Origin: Motiliproteus sp036961355
GTDB taxonomy: Bacteria > Pseudomonadota > Gammaproteobacteria > Pseudomonadales > Balneatricaceae
Assembly: GCA_036961355.1 (NCBI GenBank)
Contig: JBALVL010000021.1
Span: 1 to 64,000 of the forward strand
Reading direction: 5' to 3'
Length of the DNA: 64,000 nt
Notes under the pieces: model-generated
Told to the model about the DNA's origin: nothing
The model's input: the letters and a program-made list of their open reading frames with translations, nothing else
The model's database searches: none
Shown here: in pieces, positions 1-9,361 of the stretch
Layout: each line of letters begins with the position of its first letter
Position numbering within the stretch: position 1 is the stretch's first letter
Position numbers and translations under genes: made by a program

Positions 1-29
1 AGGAACCCTCAAATGAGGATTCCTTTTTG
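1..29 (+). terminator. Rho-independent terminator of a gene left of the window
   Basis: Imperfect stem formed by bases 1-10 and 15-24 (AGGAACCCTC with GAGGATTCCT) around an AAAT loop, followed by a T run at 24-28 on the plus strand. It would end a plus-strand transcript entering from outside the window. Confidence 0.6.
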
Positions 30-86
30 ATCAATAATTGTGGGACAGCAGTGGCGATCGAGTAGCCTTTATTGTGCCGCTGATGG

Positions 87-485
87 TTAGCGAGCGAACT
101 CGCCGAGGGCTGCCATCGCTTGTTCGGCACACTCCGCCTGAACAAAAATATGGTCGTGATAATAAGCTGCTATGACATTTGCACTGATGCCATGTTCTGA
201 CAGTTTCGTTGACACTGCTGCGGTAAGTCCAACCGCATCTAGACTGGAGTGCACAGTCAACGTGATGCCTCTGAAGACCGATTCATAACTGAGAGCGTTA
301 CTGTCCGCGAGGGCCTTAGGTACAACAAGCGTGAGCCCCTCAGATTCACTAAAAGTAGCGATAGGTCTCAATTCCTTAAAATCACCATATGCTGCATTTT
401 CTATGCTGCAAAAAACATACTCCTCTTCAAGCAACGTTGGCGACATAGAGGCCAACAATTTACTAAGACCGGTTTCGCCTGCCAT
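87..485 (-). CDS. ACT-domain protein (ACT_7-like)
   Basis: A 132-residue protein resembling small stand-alone ACT-domain proteins with two ACT-like halves, a class thought to bind amino acids or similar ligands. The first half starts after MAGETGLSKLL, and the second (about residues 60-130) carries the SSLDAVGLTAAVSTKL stretch typical of the ACT helix. The frame is open 54 bases further upstream, but the start at 485 is chosen because AAGGAG lies seven bases before that ATG and the upstream residues are Cys/Arg-rich and unlike the family. It appears monocistronic. Ligand and partner are unknown; the fold assignment is from residue pattern only. Confidence 0.75.
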   Translation of the reverse strand: MAGETGLSKLLASMSPTLLEEEYVFCSIENAAYGDFKELRPIATFSESEGLTLVVPKALADSNALSYESVFRGITLTVHSSLDAVGLTAAVSTKLSEHGISANVIAAYYHDHIFVQAECAEQAMAALGEFAR

Positions 486-539
486 GCGGCATCTCCTTAT
501 ATGCTCACCCCGCGATAACGGAACGCACAGCACCCTCAA

Positions 540-1417
540 TAGTTCGGTATTCCAAGCCTACTGACTGAAGCTGAACGGCTTTTCAGCGCATGTTTTTGCT
601 GAAAGATGAAAGCTGGCTTGTGGAGCGACTACTAGGCCAATGCCCGGCAGGGCAAGTACATTAACCCGCCCCTGTTAAACTGGAAAACGCTAATAGCTTC
701 CGCTTGCCAGGGTGTAATGGCTGTCTTCGCGTATCCGCTTAGCAACTGCCTGTTTTATCAGATTTTGTGGTCGAGCCGTTGTCCTCAGGAAGGTCTTCCT
801 GCTCTGTTTCATCGGAGTCTTTCCAAGTCAATTTCATCACTTTTCCCAAAAAATACCCACCGACCAGAAGAATAGCAAACGGTGCCATAAATATTACATT
901 TTCCATGATGATGGTGTATCCAGGTCGGTGGCGGTAAACAGATTATGGCTTGGGTGCATGCTGTGGGTTCCTTGATCGATGATGCTCGGGTACCGAGTTA
1001 ATCCAGTTCATTTGGACAGCGTTGTGGCTTGGATCAAGAATTGATAATTTAGTTGCATCTTGTGGGAGTTTTATTTGACGCCAATAGAACCCTCTCCTGC
1101 GCAGGCTCACGCTCCCCAGAGCGCATGCCTACATTTCTATTCACTTCCCTGTTGTGGCTATGACCTTGGTGAGGGTCCCATTGGCTGTAGCGTTCCATTA
1201 AGCGCTAATTGGTTGGGCGTTCCAGGTCGATATAGTCATCGGTTTATCCTGAATCGACGGGAAATTCCTGCTATGGCGATAAAGCCAAAGCAGGTCCCGC
1301 GTTATTGGCTCTATTATCGGCGGAGATAAAAGGCGCACAATTGCTTCGCCATGAAGCAGCAAACCGGACAACAGGTTCGCATGCTGCGTGTGCTGGCAGC
1401 GCTCCTAACTATCTATG
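540..1417. other. Intergenic stretch of 878 bp holding one small gene
   Basis: Apart from the small minus-strand gene at 739-906, nothing convincing is visible. A plus-strand frame at 1060-1329 starts with TTG, has no ribosome-binding site and has a composition unlike a protein, so it is not called. No terminator hairpin with a T run was found after the long gene ending at 1418. Confidence 0.4.
739..906 (-). CDS. Small single-span membrane protein, 55 residues
   Basis: An uncalled short frame of 55 residues: a hydrophobic helix at about residues 4-22 (VIFMAPFAILLVGGYFLG), a basic stretch (KVMKLTWK), then an acidic and polar tail rich in Asp, Glu, Ser and Thr ending TGSC. This is the usual build of a small N-out or N-in tail protein of the inner membrane. 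Its ATG is at 906; no strong Shine-Dalgarno precedes it, which lowers confidence. Its role is unknown. It is separated from genes on both sides by more than 250 bp and would need its own promoter. Confidence 0.5.
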   Translation of the reverse strand: MENVIFMAPFAILLVGGYFLGKVMKLTWKDSDETEQEDLPEDNGSTTKSDKTGSC

Positions 1418-4400
1418 CTAGCTCTGGTGGGGAATAATCTGGTTTCGCCCCATCTGTTTGGCCCGGTATAGGGCAATATCCGCTTCACGAACCAAGTGTT
1501 CAACATCTACCTCGCCTCTGGGTAAAATGGTTGCTGTACCCGCACTCACGGTCACTACCTTAGCCACAGAAGAATGTTCGTGCATGATCGCAAGCCCCTC
1601 CACCGCGCGACGTACGGCTTCGCCTACCTGGGCTACACCCTGATGATCAGTATTGGGTAGGATCAATATAAACTCCTCGCCACCGTAGCGTGCAACCAGA
1701 TCGGCAGGGCGTGACAATTCCTTCTGTATTGCCTCTGCCACCAAAATCAGACAGCTATCTCCCGCCGGATGACCATAGTTATCGTTAAAGGCCTTGAAGT
1801 GATCGACATCTAGCATGATCACTGATAACGGCTGCTTTTCGCGCCGTAGTCGGCCCCACACCTGTGTCAAGTAGGTATCACCTCGGCGTCGATTGGCCAC
1901 ACCGGTCAAGCCATCACGGTCAGCAAGGCCTTGCAGGTCTTTGTTAAGTTGTTCTAACCGGGCGGTGCGTTCGGCCACCTTGTTTTCCAGCGTTCGAGAG
2001 TAATCCTGAATCTGCTCGTAGAGACGTGCATTCTCGATCGCAACAGCCGCCTGAGCAGCAAGGAGACGGATCACCTCTACACGTTCTTTAGTAAAAATAC
2101 CGCAGCTCAGATTGTTTTCCATATACAGGGCACCTTCAACACGCTCCTGCAGAATCGGCACACAAAACAGAGACTTCGGCCGTGCCATAAGTACATAGGG
2201 GTCCCGAACAAACGGCCCCTCACTGGCTGCATCATGAAGCACCACTGCCTCACCGCTATGCAGCACCTCGCTGATAAGAGTGACGGGCAGCGGCACCTGA
2301 GCCCCGTTAAAATCGGGGACCAACGAGCGATTTGGCACACTGCTGATCGGTAAGCCAGCCTCCGGCAACACCGCAGCTTCGACCATTAAACGCCCATCAC
2401 GACGAACTACCAGACAGCCCCATTGACCACCAGCATTTTCCAGCAGTATAGCCATCGTCGTATTGAGCAGCTGATCCAAAACGATTTCGCCCGAGATCTC
2501 CCTGGATGCCTTCATCACCGAGGCCAAGTCCATATCCCCGATCTCTAAACGTCTGGAGAAAACAGCGGGGGCTGCGACCAGCTCACGTAAAACCGGGTGC
2601 TCCTGCTCAAGTTGCGTAACCTTACGCTGCGCACCCCAGCGGTCGTAGCTATGGTGAGCACCGCGCAGGTACCCTTCTGCTGAGCGTCGACGGCCAAGCA
2701 GCAGCAGGTGCCGCGCAGCACGTTCACAGGCAGTTGCCTCATCGCGAATAAATCCGCTTTCCCGCGCGGCATCAATGGCAGCGTCATAACACTCCTGTGC
2801 TGCTTCGTTACTGCCATCTATTCGTTTAAGCTCTGCCTCCATCAGGTACTGCAGATGACGGAAATTAACCGCGCAGTTATTTGCCCAGCGCGTCATGCGG
2901 AGGAGATCACGATCTAACCGCTGTCGCGTTTCTGTCTGTTCATCTGCGTTCATGTCCGGGTAACGGGTGGTTAACGTCAGAAAGGCAACAATATAAAAGC
3001 GCACTAATTGTGGCAGTGACATCGCCGACTTGATCAACCGATCCTGAGCACGTATGTGATCATGGGCCAGCTCGTATTCGCCATGAATGAAGCAAATTTC
3101 AGCACTGTAAATATGGAAGTTGGCAATCCCAGTCATAAACTGGCGCTGGCGCATTCCCGCGAGACACTGCTCTTCGTCGAAAGAGTCATCGCTGAGGGAG
3201 CAAGGTGCTTTGGTAAGGCCGAGTAGATTGCGCTGTAGCTGCAGAAACAGCGTGCCTGAGTCCAGAGAATCCTGATAGGCGCATTCGCGAACAATCTCCA
3301 GGTTCTCAGCGTGTAACCGATGGGCTGTTTGCAAGTCCATGGTCGGATCCCAGATCACACAATCCTGAGCGCTATAGGCCAGATAAAGCAGATCGCCCGA
3401 CTGGTATCCCGCTTCGATACCCTTGCGAAACCAAGCCGTCAGACCCGACCAATGGTGGCTCCAGTGAGACACGAACATGGCGTAAACATAAATCACACGA
3501 GCCCTTAGTGTGAGATCGTCAAGACGCTCGTTAATCGCCAACCCGACCTCACCATACTGACAACCAAGTGCCGGCTCATCCAGTTCACCACATAACAACA
3601 TTCCGTATGCGGCATAAGCAAATGCCGACTCCGGGCAGTTACCATGGCGTAAAGATAGATTGACCGATTTCAGCACCAGATAGGGAAACAGATTGCCGCT
3701 ACCAGAAAGAAAAGCCGCCGCAAAAATTTCCATCAACAACCGCATAGCGGTGAGTGTGGCAGGGTCCTCTACCTGTATAGCCTCAACTAACTCAGCAATA
3801 GACCGGCTGCCCAGATTCTCCTCTACCAGCTGACGTTCCCGCGCAATATCCTCCTGCGTAGGGTCGTCGGTAAACTTTACGCCCAGCATGGCCAAACCCT
3901 GAATGGCGGAAAGAATAGACTCCTCCATACGCCCCAAGGTCGCATACTGGCGAGTCCGGGTAGCAAGGATACTGCTGCGTTCTAAATCAGAGCGGGCATG
4001 TTTCTGCATCACTTCGATCCAGTGATCAGCCTCGTCTGCACGTCCGGTGAGATAAGCGCACTGCTGAGTTTCTTCTGCCAGCACCCGCATCAGTTCCGGC
4101 ACCGCCTGCCAGGGTGCGGAAGGCAACAGCTCCAGCGAGACTTTCAGATAATTAAGTGCTGACTCATAAGCCGTCGAGTGTCGGGCACGAACACCTGCAC
4201 GCAGATTAAGCTCTGCAACAAGCAGTTGCTCTTGCGCAGAGGTAATCAATTGACGGCCTTCGTTAAGGTGCCCAACAATATCGATGAGCCTTTCATCCGG
4301 CACCGTCTCACCCGCGTGTTGCAGCATCAGGCGCCCAACAGATAGGTGTACCGAGCGAAGTTGCTGCGCGTTGATGAGGGCATATGCAGCTTGCTGCACC

Positions 4401-6493
4401 CGGTCATGCTGGAATCGATAACTCGGATTGAGTGACAGAAACTCACTATCGCTTTCTAACTGTTCACCTACCAAGCGATAATCGCTATTTAGAGGCAGTA
4501 CAACGTGTTGCTTTAGCGCAGGGAGCAGTGCACTGGCCGTCTCAGTGATGGTGAGTTGGTAAATAGCAGAGAGGGTTTGCAGGTCAAAGGTGCTGCCGAT
4601 ACAAGCCGCTAACTGTAAGACTCGCTGAGTTTCAGGATCCAGACGACGTAGGTTTTCGACCATAAACTCCACCACATCACTGCTTACTCCTGACCAGCGT
4701 GCTGCATCGAGGTCCCAGTTCCAGCCACCGCGGTCCGGGTCGGGAACAAGCGTACCCTCTTTGTGAAACTGCCTTAATAACTCATTAACAAAAAAGGGGT
4801 TTCCCTGGGTTTTCTGAAAGAGCATGTCACTCATCGGGCGCGTTTCATTGAGCTCCCGGCACAGTCCATCGGCAACCAGATGCGCCACGGAATCGCATTT
4901 CAACGGACCTAAGGGAAGATGACGAATATGCTTTTTGGCCTTCAAATCGTCAATCAGCAACCATAACGGATGCCCGGCACCCACTTCATTGTCACGATAA
5001 GCACCGATTAGCAGCAGATGACTCAGCTCTCTGGATGTCACCAGTCGACGTATCAGTTCCAGCGTCGGGGCATCGCTCCACTGCAGGTCATCAAGGAACA
5101 GCACCACTGGGTGCCCCTCCCCAGCAAAAACATGTAGGAAGGCAGTTAAAACAATGTGCAGACGGTTACGCGCTTCTGCGGGCGGCAACGCTGTCACATT
5201 CGGTTGAGGACCAATGATCAGTTCCAGTTCGGGTACCAGATCGACCATTAGCCGCGCGTTGGGTATCAGCGCATCCAACAACTGCTCACGCCACTGCGCC
5301 AGGCTTGATTCCGGCTCGGCCAGAACCTGCTGTACCAGACCGCGGAAGGTCGCAGCAAGGGCGGTATAAGCCTCGCCATGCTGAAACTGTTCGAACTTGC
5401 CCTGAACCAGAAAGCCTCGTTCACGTATCAGTGGACGATCCATCTCATTAACTAGAGCAGACTTACCCACACCCGAGTATCCAGAAACCAGGCAGAATTC
5501 GTTACTGCCAGCCACTGCCGACTCGAACAGTCCAAGCAGCTCGGTAACCTCAGAGTCGCGTCCATACAGTGCTTGCGGCACAAGAAACTTATTACAAACA
5601 TCTTTTATGCCAAGCTCAAACGGCTCAATGCCGTGCCCAGCAGCCAGTCGATCGGCGCAACAAGCCAGATCGTGTAATAGCCCCTCGGCACTCTGGTAAC
5701 GCGCTTCAGGGCTTTTGGCGAGCAGTTTGAGGATGATCTCAGAAACCACTTCGGGTACTTCAGAGCAAGTTTCATGAGGGACAGGCGGCAAACGGCTGAT
5801 GTGACTGTGCACCCACCCCAGCAGATTGTCTGCCTCGAAGGGCCGCTTGCCGGTCAGCAGTTCGAACAGCACCACACCAAGCGAGTAATAGTCAGACCGG
5901 TAGTCCAGATCCCGGTTCATCCGTCCGGTCTGCTCCGGTGACATGTAAGGCAATGGTCCCTCAAGACGTCGCGATAAGTGGACCGCCTGCCGCTCCTGAT
6001 CCAGTTCAGAGGCGATGGCGAAACCTGCCAACGCAGTGGCACCCGTACTGGGATCATAAAGCACATGTGCTGGGGTTAATGCCTTGTGAACAATATCCTG
6101 ACGGTGTATCGCACCTAATGTCCGGACCAGATTCTGGGCGATATCAAGAAACTCAGCCAGGGGTAATCCATTGCCGCCCTCCCGTGCAAGAAGAGACTCA
6201 AGGGAATGTTCGTACAACTCACCAACCAGCGCCAGATTACCGCTGCCATGGGGCAAAACGGAATAGACCTTACGCACACCATCGACCTCACAGAGACGTT
6301 TGGCTATGATGCCTTCGCGGCGGATTTCGGCCACCCCTTTACGGTCGGGATATTCCGCATCAAGGGTTTCCACCACCACCTCGCTGCCATCTGTAATTCG
6401 ACGAGCCCGGTAGGCCACACGCCCAACGGAGCGGCCTAGTACCGAGTCAATCTCATAACCTGGCAGTTGCAGCATAACCGCCCCCATGCTCAC
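1418..6493 (-). CDS. Pseudokinase/AAA-ATPase/GAF/diguanylate cyclase signalling protein
   Basis: A 1691-residue cytoplasmic signalling protein. Order of parts: protein-kinase-like domain (about 10-275), AAA/NACHT-like ATPase with Walker A GYSGVGKS and Walker B VVLFLDD (about 310-600), long helical repeat region (about 650-1300), GAF domain (about 1340-1490), coiled coil (about 1490-1525), GGDEF domain to the end. The cyclase has an intact GGEEF signature from residue 1604 and an RPAD inhibitory site before it, so it should make c-di-GMP. The kinase part keeps SPE and the DYRSDYYSLG stretch but lacks the catalytic residues: the VAIK lysine is E42, HRD reads HKA at 136-138 and DFG reads GFA at 157-159. 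Start is ambiguous: GTG at 6493, ATG at 6487 or ATG at 6475; residue numbers here count from 6493. The gene follows the 6512-7228 gene after 18 bp and is probably its operon partner. The signal sensed is unknown. Confidence 0.93.
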   Translation of the reverse strand: MSMGAVMLQLPGYEIDSVLGRSVGRVAYRARRITDGSEVVVETLDAEYPDRKGVAEIRREGIIAKRLCEVDGVRKVYSVLPHGSGNLALVGELYEHSLESLLAREGGNGLPLAEFLDIAQNLVRTLGAIHRQDIVHKALTPAHVLYDPSTGATALAGFAIASELDQERQAVHLSRRLEGPLPYMSPEQTGRMNRDLDYRSDYYSLGVVLFELLTGKRPFEADNLLGWVHSHISRLPPVPHETCSEVPEVVSEIILKLLAKSPEARYQSAEGLLHDLACCADRLAAGHGIEPFELGIKDVCNKFLVPQALYGRDSEVTELLGLFESAVAGSNEFCLVSGYSGVGKSALVNEMDRPLIRERGFLVQGKFEQFQHGEAYTALAATFRGLVQQVLAEPESSLAQWREQLLDALIPNARLMVDLVPELELIIGPQPNVTALPPAEARNRLHIVLTAFLHVFAGEGHPVVLFLDDLQWSDAPTLELIRRLVTSRELSHLLLIGAYRDNEVGAGHPLWLLIDDLKAKKHIRHLPLGPLKCDSVAHLVADGLCRELNETRPMSDMLFQKTQGNPFFVNELLRQFHKEGTLVPDPDRGGWNWDLDAARWSGVSSDVVEFMVENLRRLDPETQRVLQLAACIGSTFDLQTLSAIYQLTITETASALLPALKQHVVLPLNSDYRLVGEQLESDSEFLSLNPSYRFQHDRVQQAAYALINAQQLRSVHLSVGRLMLQHAGETVPDERLIDIVGHLNEGRQLITSAQEQLLVAELNLRAGVRARHSTAYESALNYLKVSLELLPSAPWQAVPELMRVLAEETQQCAYLTGRADEADHWIEVMQKHARSDLERSSILATRTRQYATLGRMEESILSAIQGLAMLGVKFTDDPTQEDIARERQLVEENLGSRSIAELVEAIQVEDPATLTAMRLLMEIFAAAFLSGSGNLFPYLVLKSVNLSLRHGNCPESAFAYAAYGMLLCGELDEPALGCQYGEVGLAINERLDDLTLRARVIYVYAMFVSHWSHHWSGLTAWFRKGIEAGYQSGDLLYLAYSAQDCVIWDPTMDLQTAHRLHAENLEIVRECAYQDSLDSGTLFLQLQRNLLGLTKAPCSLSDDSFDEEQCLAGMRQRQFMTGIANFHIYSAEICFIHGEYELAHDHIRAQDRLIKSAMSLPQLVRFYIVAFLTLTTRYPDMNADEQTETRQRLDRDLLRMTRWANNCAVNFRHLQYLMEAELKRIDGSNEAAQECYDAAIDAARESGFIRDEATACERAARHLLLLGRRRSAEGYLRGAHHSYDRWGAQRKVTQLEQEHPVLRELVAAPAVFSRRLEIGDMDLASVMKASREISGEIVLDQLLNTTMAILLENAGGQWGCLVVRRDGRLMVEAAVLPEAGLPISSVPNRSLVPDFNGAQVPLPVTLISEVLHSGEAVVLHDAASEGPFVRDPYVLMARPKSLFCVPILQERVEGALYMENNLSCGIFTKERVEVIRLLAAQAAVAIENARLYEQIQDYSRTLENKVAERTARLEQLNKDLQGLADRDGLTGVANRRRGDTYLTQVWGRLRREKQPLSVIMLDVDHFKAFNDNYGHPAGDSCLILVAEAIQKELSRPADLVARYGGEEFILILPNTDHQGVAQVGEAVRRAVEGLAIMHEHSSVAKVVTVSAGTATILPRGEVDVEHLVREADIALYRAKQMGRNQIIPHQS

Positions 6494-6511
6494 TCTTCTG
6501 TATCCGGTGCG

Positions 6512-7228
6512 TCAGACACCGAAAATACGATTGAAGGTGGCGAGATACTGTTCATGCGCAGTGTCGAGTAGCGGTTCACCGTGACCACAAAGGGCATGTT
6601 TAAATGAAAGCGCCTTCAAGCGTACGAAATCATCGCCCGCCGGGGCTGCCACCTGAAGCCAGACAGGCCCAATATTTGCTGGTGTAAAAAACGCCATATT
6701 CTGCATCCGTTCCCGCGATGCATCTGAAAAATACTGATCCGGACTGAGCCAGTTCTGTAATGCATCACAGGCGATAAGGACACCGTCAGCACGATCGATA
6801 CGCAGGATCGCTTCAGGCACCTGGCTGGTACGAAAGACGAACAGGGACGCATCTGAAATCGGTAACGGCCCCTCTTCTGTCAGTGTTCTAACGGTCTTCA
6901 GGCCACTTGCATCGGCCACTCCTGGCAGAGCCCAGAACTCAGCATCATAACGCTGTACGTAAAACTCATCGTCTCTCCCGTGCAAGGCGCCAAGCCGCAC
7001 CACATCGGTTACCCGACCAAGGCTTTCAAGCGCTACCAGCCCCTCTTCAGTCAGGCGCACACTGTTGACGATAATCAAACGTTCACCATCGCGCACTACC
7101 GTCATGTTGCGGCTGAACTGCCAGTCCATATCCTGGAGCACGGTTTCCATCGCCCCACTGACAAAAAAGATATCAGGAAAGACCTCTTCGATAGAGCCAT
7201 GGGGTAGTGCCGGAAGAAAATGATCCAT
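6512..7228 (-). CDS. Beta-lactamase-fold-like protein without metal ligands (DUF4336-like)
   Basis: A 238-residue protein with the strand/turn pattern of the metallo-beta-lactamase fold, closest in appearance to DUF4336: LIIVNSVRLTEEGLVAL, then VVRLGALHGRDDEF, an ALPGV turn, VLIACDALQNW and a C-terminal CGHGEPLLD. The HxHxDH zinc motif of the fold is absent (the corresponding place reads LGALHGRDDE), so hydrolase activity is doubtful, although single His and Asp residues at later ligand positions remain. It lies 10 bp downstream of the cyclotransferase-like gene and 18 bp before the large signalling gene, so the three are likely cotranscribed. A GAGAG element precedes the ATG. Function unknown. 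Confidence 0.7.
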   Translation of the reverse strand: MDHFLPALPHGSIEEVFPDIFFVSGAMETVLQDMDWQFSRNMTVVRDGERLIIVNSVRLTEEGLVALESLGRVTDVVRLGALHGRDDEFYVQRYDAEFWALPGVADASGLKTVRTLTEEGPLPISDASLFVFRTSQVPEAILRIDRADGVLIACDALQNWLSPDQYFSDASRERMQNMAFFTPANIGPVWLQVAAPAGDDFVRLKALSFKHALCGHGEPLLDTAHEQYLATFNRIFGV

Positions 7229-7238
7229 ATTTTCGCTC

Positions 7239-8033
7239 TCAATCTTGGTTGTAATCGAAGTGCCCTACGTAGCGGTACTCCCTAGCGTACTCATTCAGGT
7301 AACTATTGATGTAGTGCCGTTGGGCTTCATTAAAGCGCCCGTACCTGACTTGATCCATTGATTCGTTACCGTCACTGCAGTCCAGCCGTTTGATGTGGAA
7401 TAGTGTCATATCCTTGCCACCAAAGAACCCCTTAAGAAATTCATGCAGGGGACGCGCCTCGGACATATCGAACACGCTACCATAAAGCGCAGTGTATAAA
7501 GGTTGCTGCGCAAGAGAGTCAGCTTGGAATGAGGGGTAATTCCCAGACGGTGGTGTAAACAGCGGGTATTCTTCCGGTTGGTGAACCGGATTCAGCATAA
7601 GTGTCTGTAGATAGTCAGATGCAAGGCTCGCCTGACGGGCGCCGTTGATCAGAATATTGAGATAGCGCCGGCTCGGCAGGCAGGTCTCATTGATAAACTC
7701 AGGCATACCAATATAGGCAAGGGCTGAAATATATTCCCCTTCTGCCTCAAGCTCGACCGAGATACGATCGTAGCCATGTCCATAAGCCTCCATGGCGTCC
7801 AACGCTGCGAGGGCCTCATCCGGGCATTGATAGAGCAGGCCAAGTACGCTGTCGTCAGGGTTCCCTGTGCACTCTATGTTGCCTACACCGCCTTCATGGC
7901 GAAAGAAATGCTGTACGTTAAAACGTAAACGCCAACCTTGTAATAGCGCTCGCCGCGCAGCCAGAGGTTCAACGCCCTTAGCCCGCAGTGAAGTCATGCT
8001 CATGTTGGAACCGTAACCAAAATAGTGAAACAT
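7239..8033 (-). CDS. Gamma-glutamylcyclotransferase-like protein
   Basis: A 264-residue protein of the GGCT/AIG2-like fold. The N-terminal FGYGSNM motif is the substrate-binding P-loop-like signature of the family, and the glutamate in LDAMEAYGHGYDR sits where the catalytic acid is found. The first 150 residues cover the domain; the C-terminal 110 residues are an extension without a recognised domain. Family members cleave gamma-glutamyl amines or peptides to 5-oxoproline; the real substrate here is not evident. It is the first gene of a three-gene minus-strand group with the DUF4336-like protein and the GGDEF protein. The start at 8033 has a weak ribosome-binding site. Confidence 0.85.
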   Translation of the reverse strand: MFHYFGYGSNMSMTSLRAKGVEPLAARRALLQGWRLRFNVQHFFRHEGGVGNIECTGNPDDSVLGLLYQCPDEALAALDAMEAYGHGYDRISVELEAEGEYISALAYIGMPEFINETCLPSRRYLNILINGARQASLASDYLQTLMLNPVHQPEEYPLFTPPSGNYPSFQADSLAQQPLYTALYGSVFDMSEARPLHEFLKGFFGGKDMTLFHIKRLDCSDGNESMDQVRYGRFNEAQRHYINSYLNEYAREYRYVGHFDYNQD

Positions 8034-8114
8034 GCCGATATCAACTACTTCCCTGGCGGAAAAGACCTCTAATCAGCGTTAACTCTAGAGTCTGACTAAG
8101 AGTATAAATTTCTT

Positions 8115-8142
8115 AGAATACAGGATTAATAATCGCAATCAA
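8115..8142 (-). promoter_or_regulatory. Candidate sigma-70 promoter of the GGCT operon
   Basis: On the minus strand TTGATT (8142-8137) and TATTCT (8120-8115) are separated by 16 bases, about 80 bases upstream of the start at 8033. This is by eye only and AT-rich sequence makes chance matches likely. Confidence 0.3.
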
Positions 8143-8400
8143 TAAGTTAGGATCTCATTGCGAAAAGGGGCAGCCAGCGGCAGGCGATGTTCTGATACGC
8201 TGCTAACTTCGACGGGAATAATCAGGAAATTGAACCGGATGCAACAGACCAAGAATTAGCAGGGAGATGCTGCGGCTTTGGTTTTACAACCATAAGCGAC
8301 CACATACAGCTAACGGCGGCAGGCCCCCATTGATGGTGGCTTAACCTCTACTTTTGGCGCCAGCTAAAAAAAGGAGGATTACCCACCAGTATTATCGAGA

Positions 8401-8433
8401 GTGCAGATATTTTCATTCCGCCCGGCAAGGCGG
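8401..8433 (+). repeat. Left copy of a 33-bp imperfect direct repeat
   Basis: Matches 11814-11846 at 29 of 33 positions, same orientation. The core ATTCCGCCCGGCAAGGCGG contains a CCGCC/GGCGG hairpin. The two copies enclose the AT-rich patch with the decayed genes, AraC regulator and exported hydrolase. Confidence 0.65.
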
Positions 8434-9105
8434 CGTCATTCTTTGTCAAACAACACAAAGAGCGAAGCAAGAAAAGCCTCAACCCCACGACTTGTCGGCT
8501 ACACCGAATTCATTTCGTACATCCATGTGCTTCACCCTACGGGCAGCCTTCGGCTGTGCAAATCTGGCATCCTGCCAATTTGTCCTGCGCGTTGTATTTG
8601 GCATTGGCCGCTGGGGAAACTCGGCTACTACGTCACCTCAAACATCCCCAGCTCTGATCCAATACCAAACAGCAATGCTCGGCTGCGTCGAAAGGGGTTG
8701 GTTGTCGCCTGATAGGTTGGCGGGGTAATCCTACCTTTTTACCTGACGTAATTATCTTGACGGCAAGCCATCGCCACTTGTTAGCTGCCATAAGCAATGC
8801 AGGACTTCCCTATTACCCCGTGACTTCAGCCTACGCCTTTGATCACGACACTTGCTTTCAATTGCTGCGAGTTCAGACCGGAACACCGACCGAAACCACA
8901 GGTTTTTAAATTGATAAATCTTTCGGAGGACCGCTCCAGAAATGGAGTGTTGAAGAGGCCGTCTTCCTTGTACTGCAATGTTGCACCTTGGCAGTTTGAA
9001 CGGGCTTTCAGATTGGCACAACCCTAAGCCGAACCGAGGCAACTAACGCCGCAAGCAAAGACGCGCGTTAACCTGTCCAGCCAGCAGAGTGATTTATCTT
9101 CCTTG

Positions 9106-9354
9106 TTAAATTTTAGGTCTTGATTCTAACCATACTCTCTCACCGGGGTGATGCGCGGCTATTGTAAATAGTGATTCTTCATCCTCCATATCTACAACAT
9201 ACTTAAAACAGCTTACTTCAATATTTTTCTCCATGAGGTTATCGCTGTCATTCTGAGACAGAACCTCATCATTGAGCCAAAATAGATATTTTCCTGACTC
9301 AATTAGCGGCCTAATTTCTTCGAAGCCTTCTTAGGTAATTACGAAAGTGACCAT
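9106..9354 (-). pseudogene. Small acidic protein gene interrupted by an in-frame TAA
   Basis: From ATG at 9354 the frame reads MVTFVIT, then TAA (9333-9331), then 74 more sense codons to the TAA at 9108-9106. The downstream part (EGFEEIRPLIESGKYLFWLN, further on SCFKYVVDMEDEESLFTIAA, ending WLESRPKI) has a natural protein-like composition, not that of a chance frame. The start lies 7 bases after the end of the other broken gene (9362-9742), suggesting a former two-gene operon. Most likely a nonsense-mutated pseudogene; a sequencing error or recoded stop is possible. No family recognised. Confidence 0.55.
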
Positions 9355-9361
9355 GAGTAAT

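Larger units (their letters stand above)
8034..9105. other. Gene-poor region, possible decayed DNA, about 1.07 kb
   Basis: No frame here looks like a functional protein. Frames at 8354-8728 (plus) and 8752-9042 (minus) are open but have compositions rich in Arg, Cys and Ser typical of non-coding frames, and no ribosome-binding sites. The stretch includes the left copy of a 33-bp repeat (8401-8433) with a CCGCC/GGCGG hairpin and the likely promoter of the 8033-1418 group. It may be remnant sequence at the edge of an acquired segment. Confidence 0.4.

Noticed and set aside
1060..1329. Plus-strand open frame of 89 codons
   Set aside because: TTG start, no ribosome-binding site, composition not protein-like, no recognisable family.
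8354..8728. Plus-strand open frame of 124 codons
   Set aside because: Cys/Arg/Ser-rich chance composition, no ribosome-binding site; a second frame in the same place is also open.
8752..9042. Minus-strand open frame of 96 codons
   Set aside because: No start signals, Arg/Ser/Cys-rich, no family; kept as non-coding.
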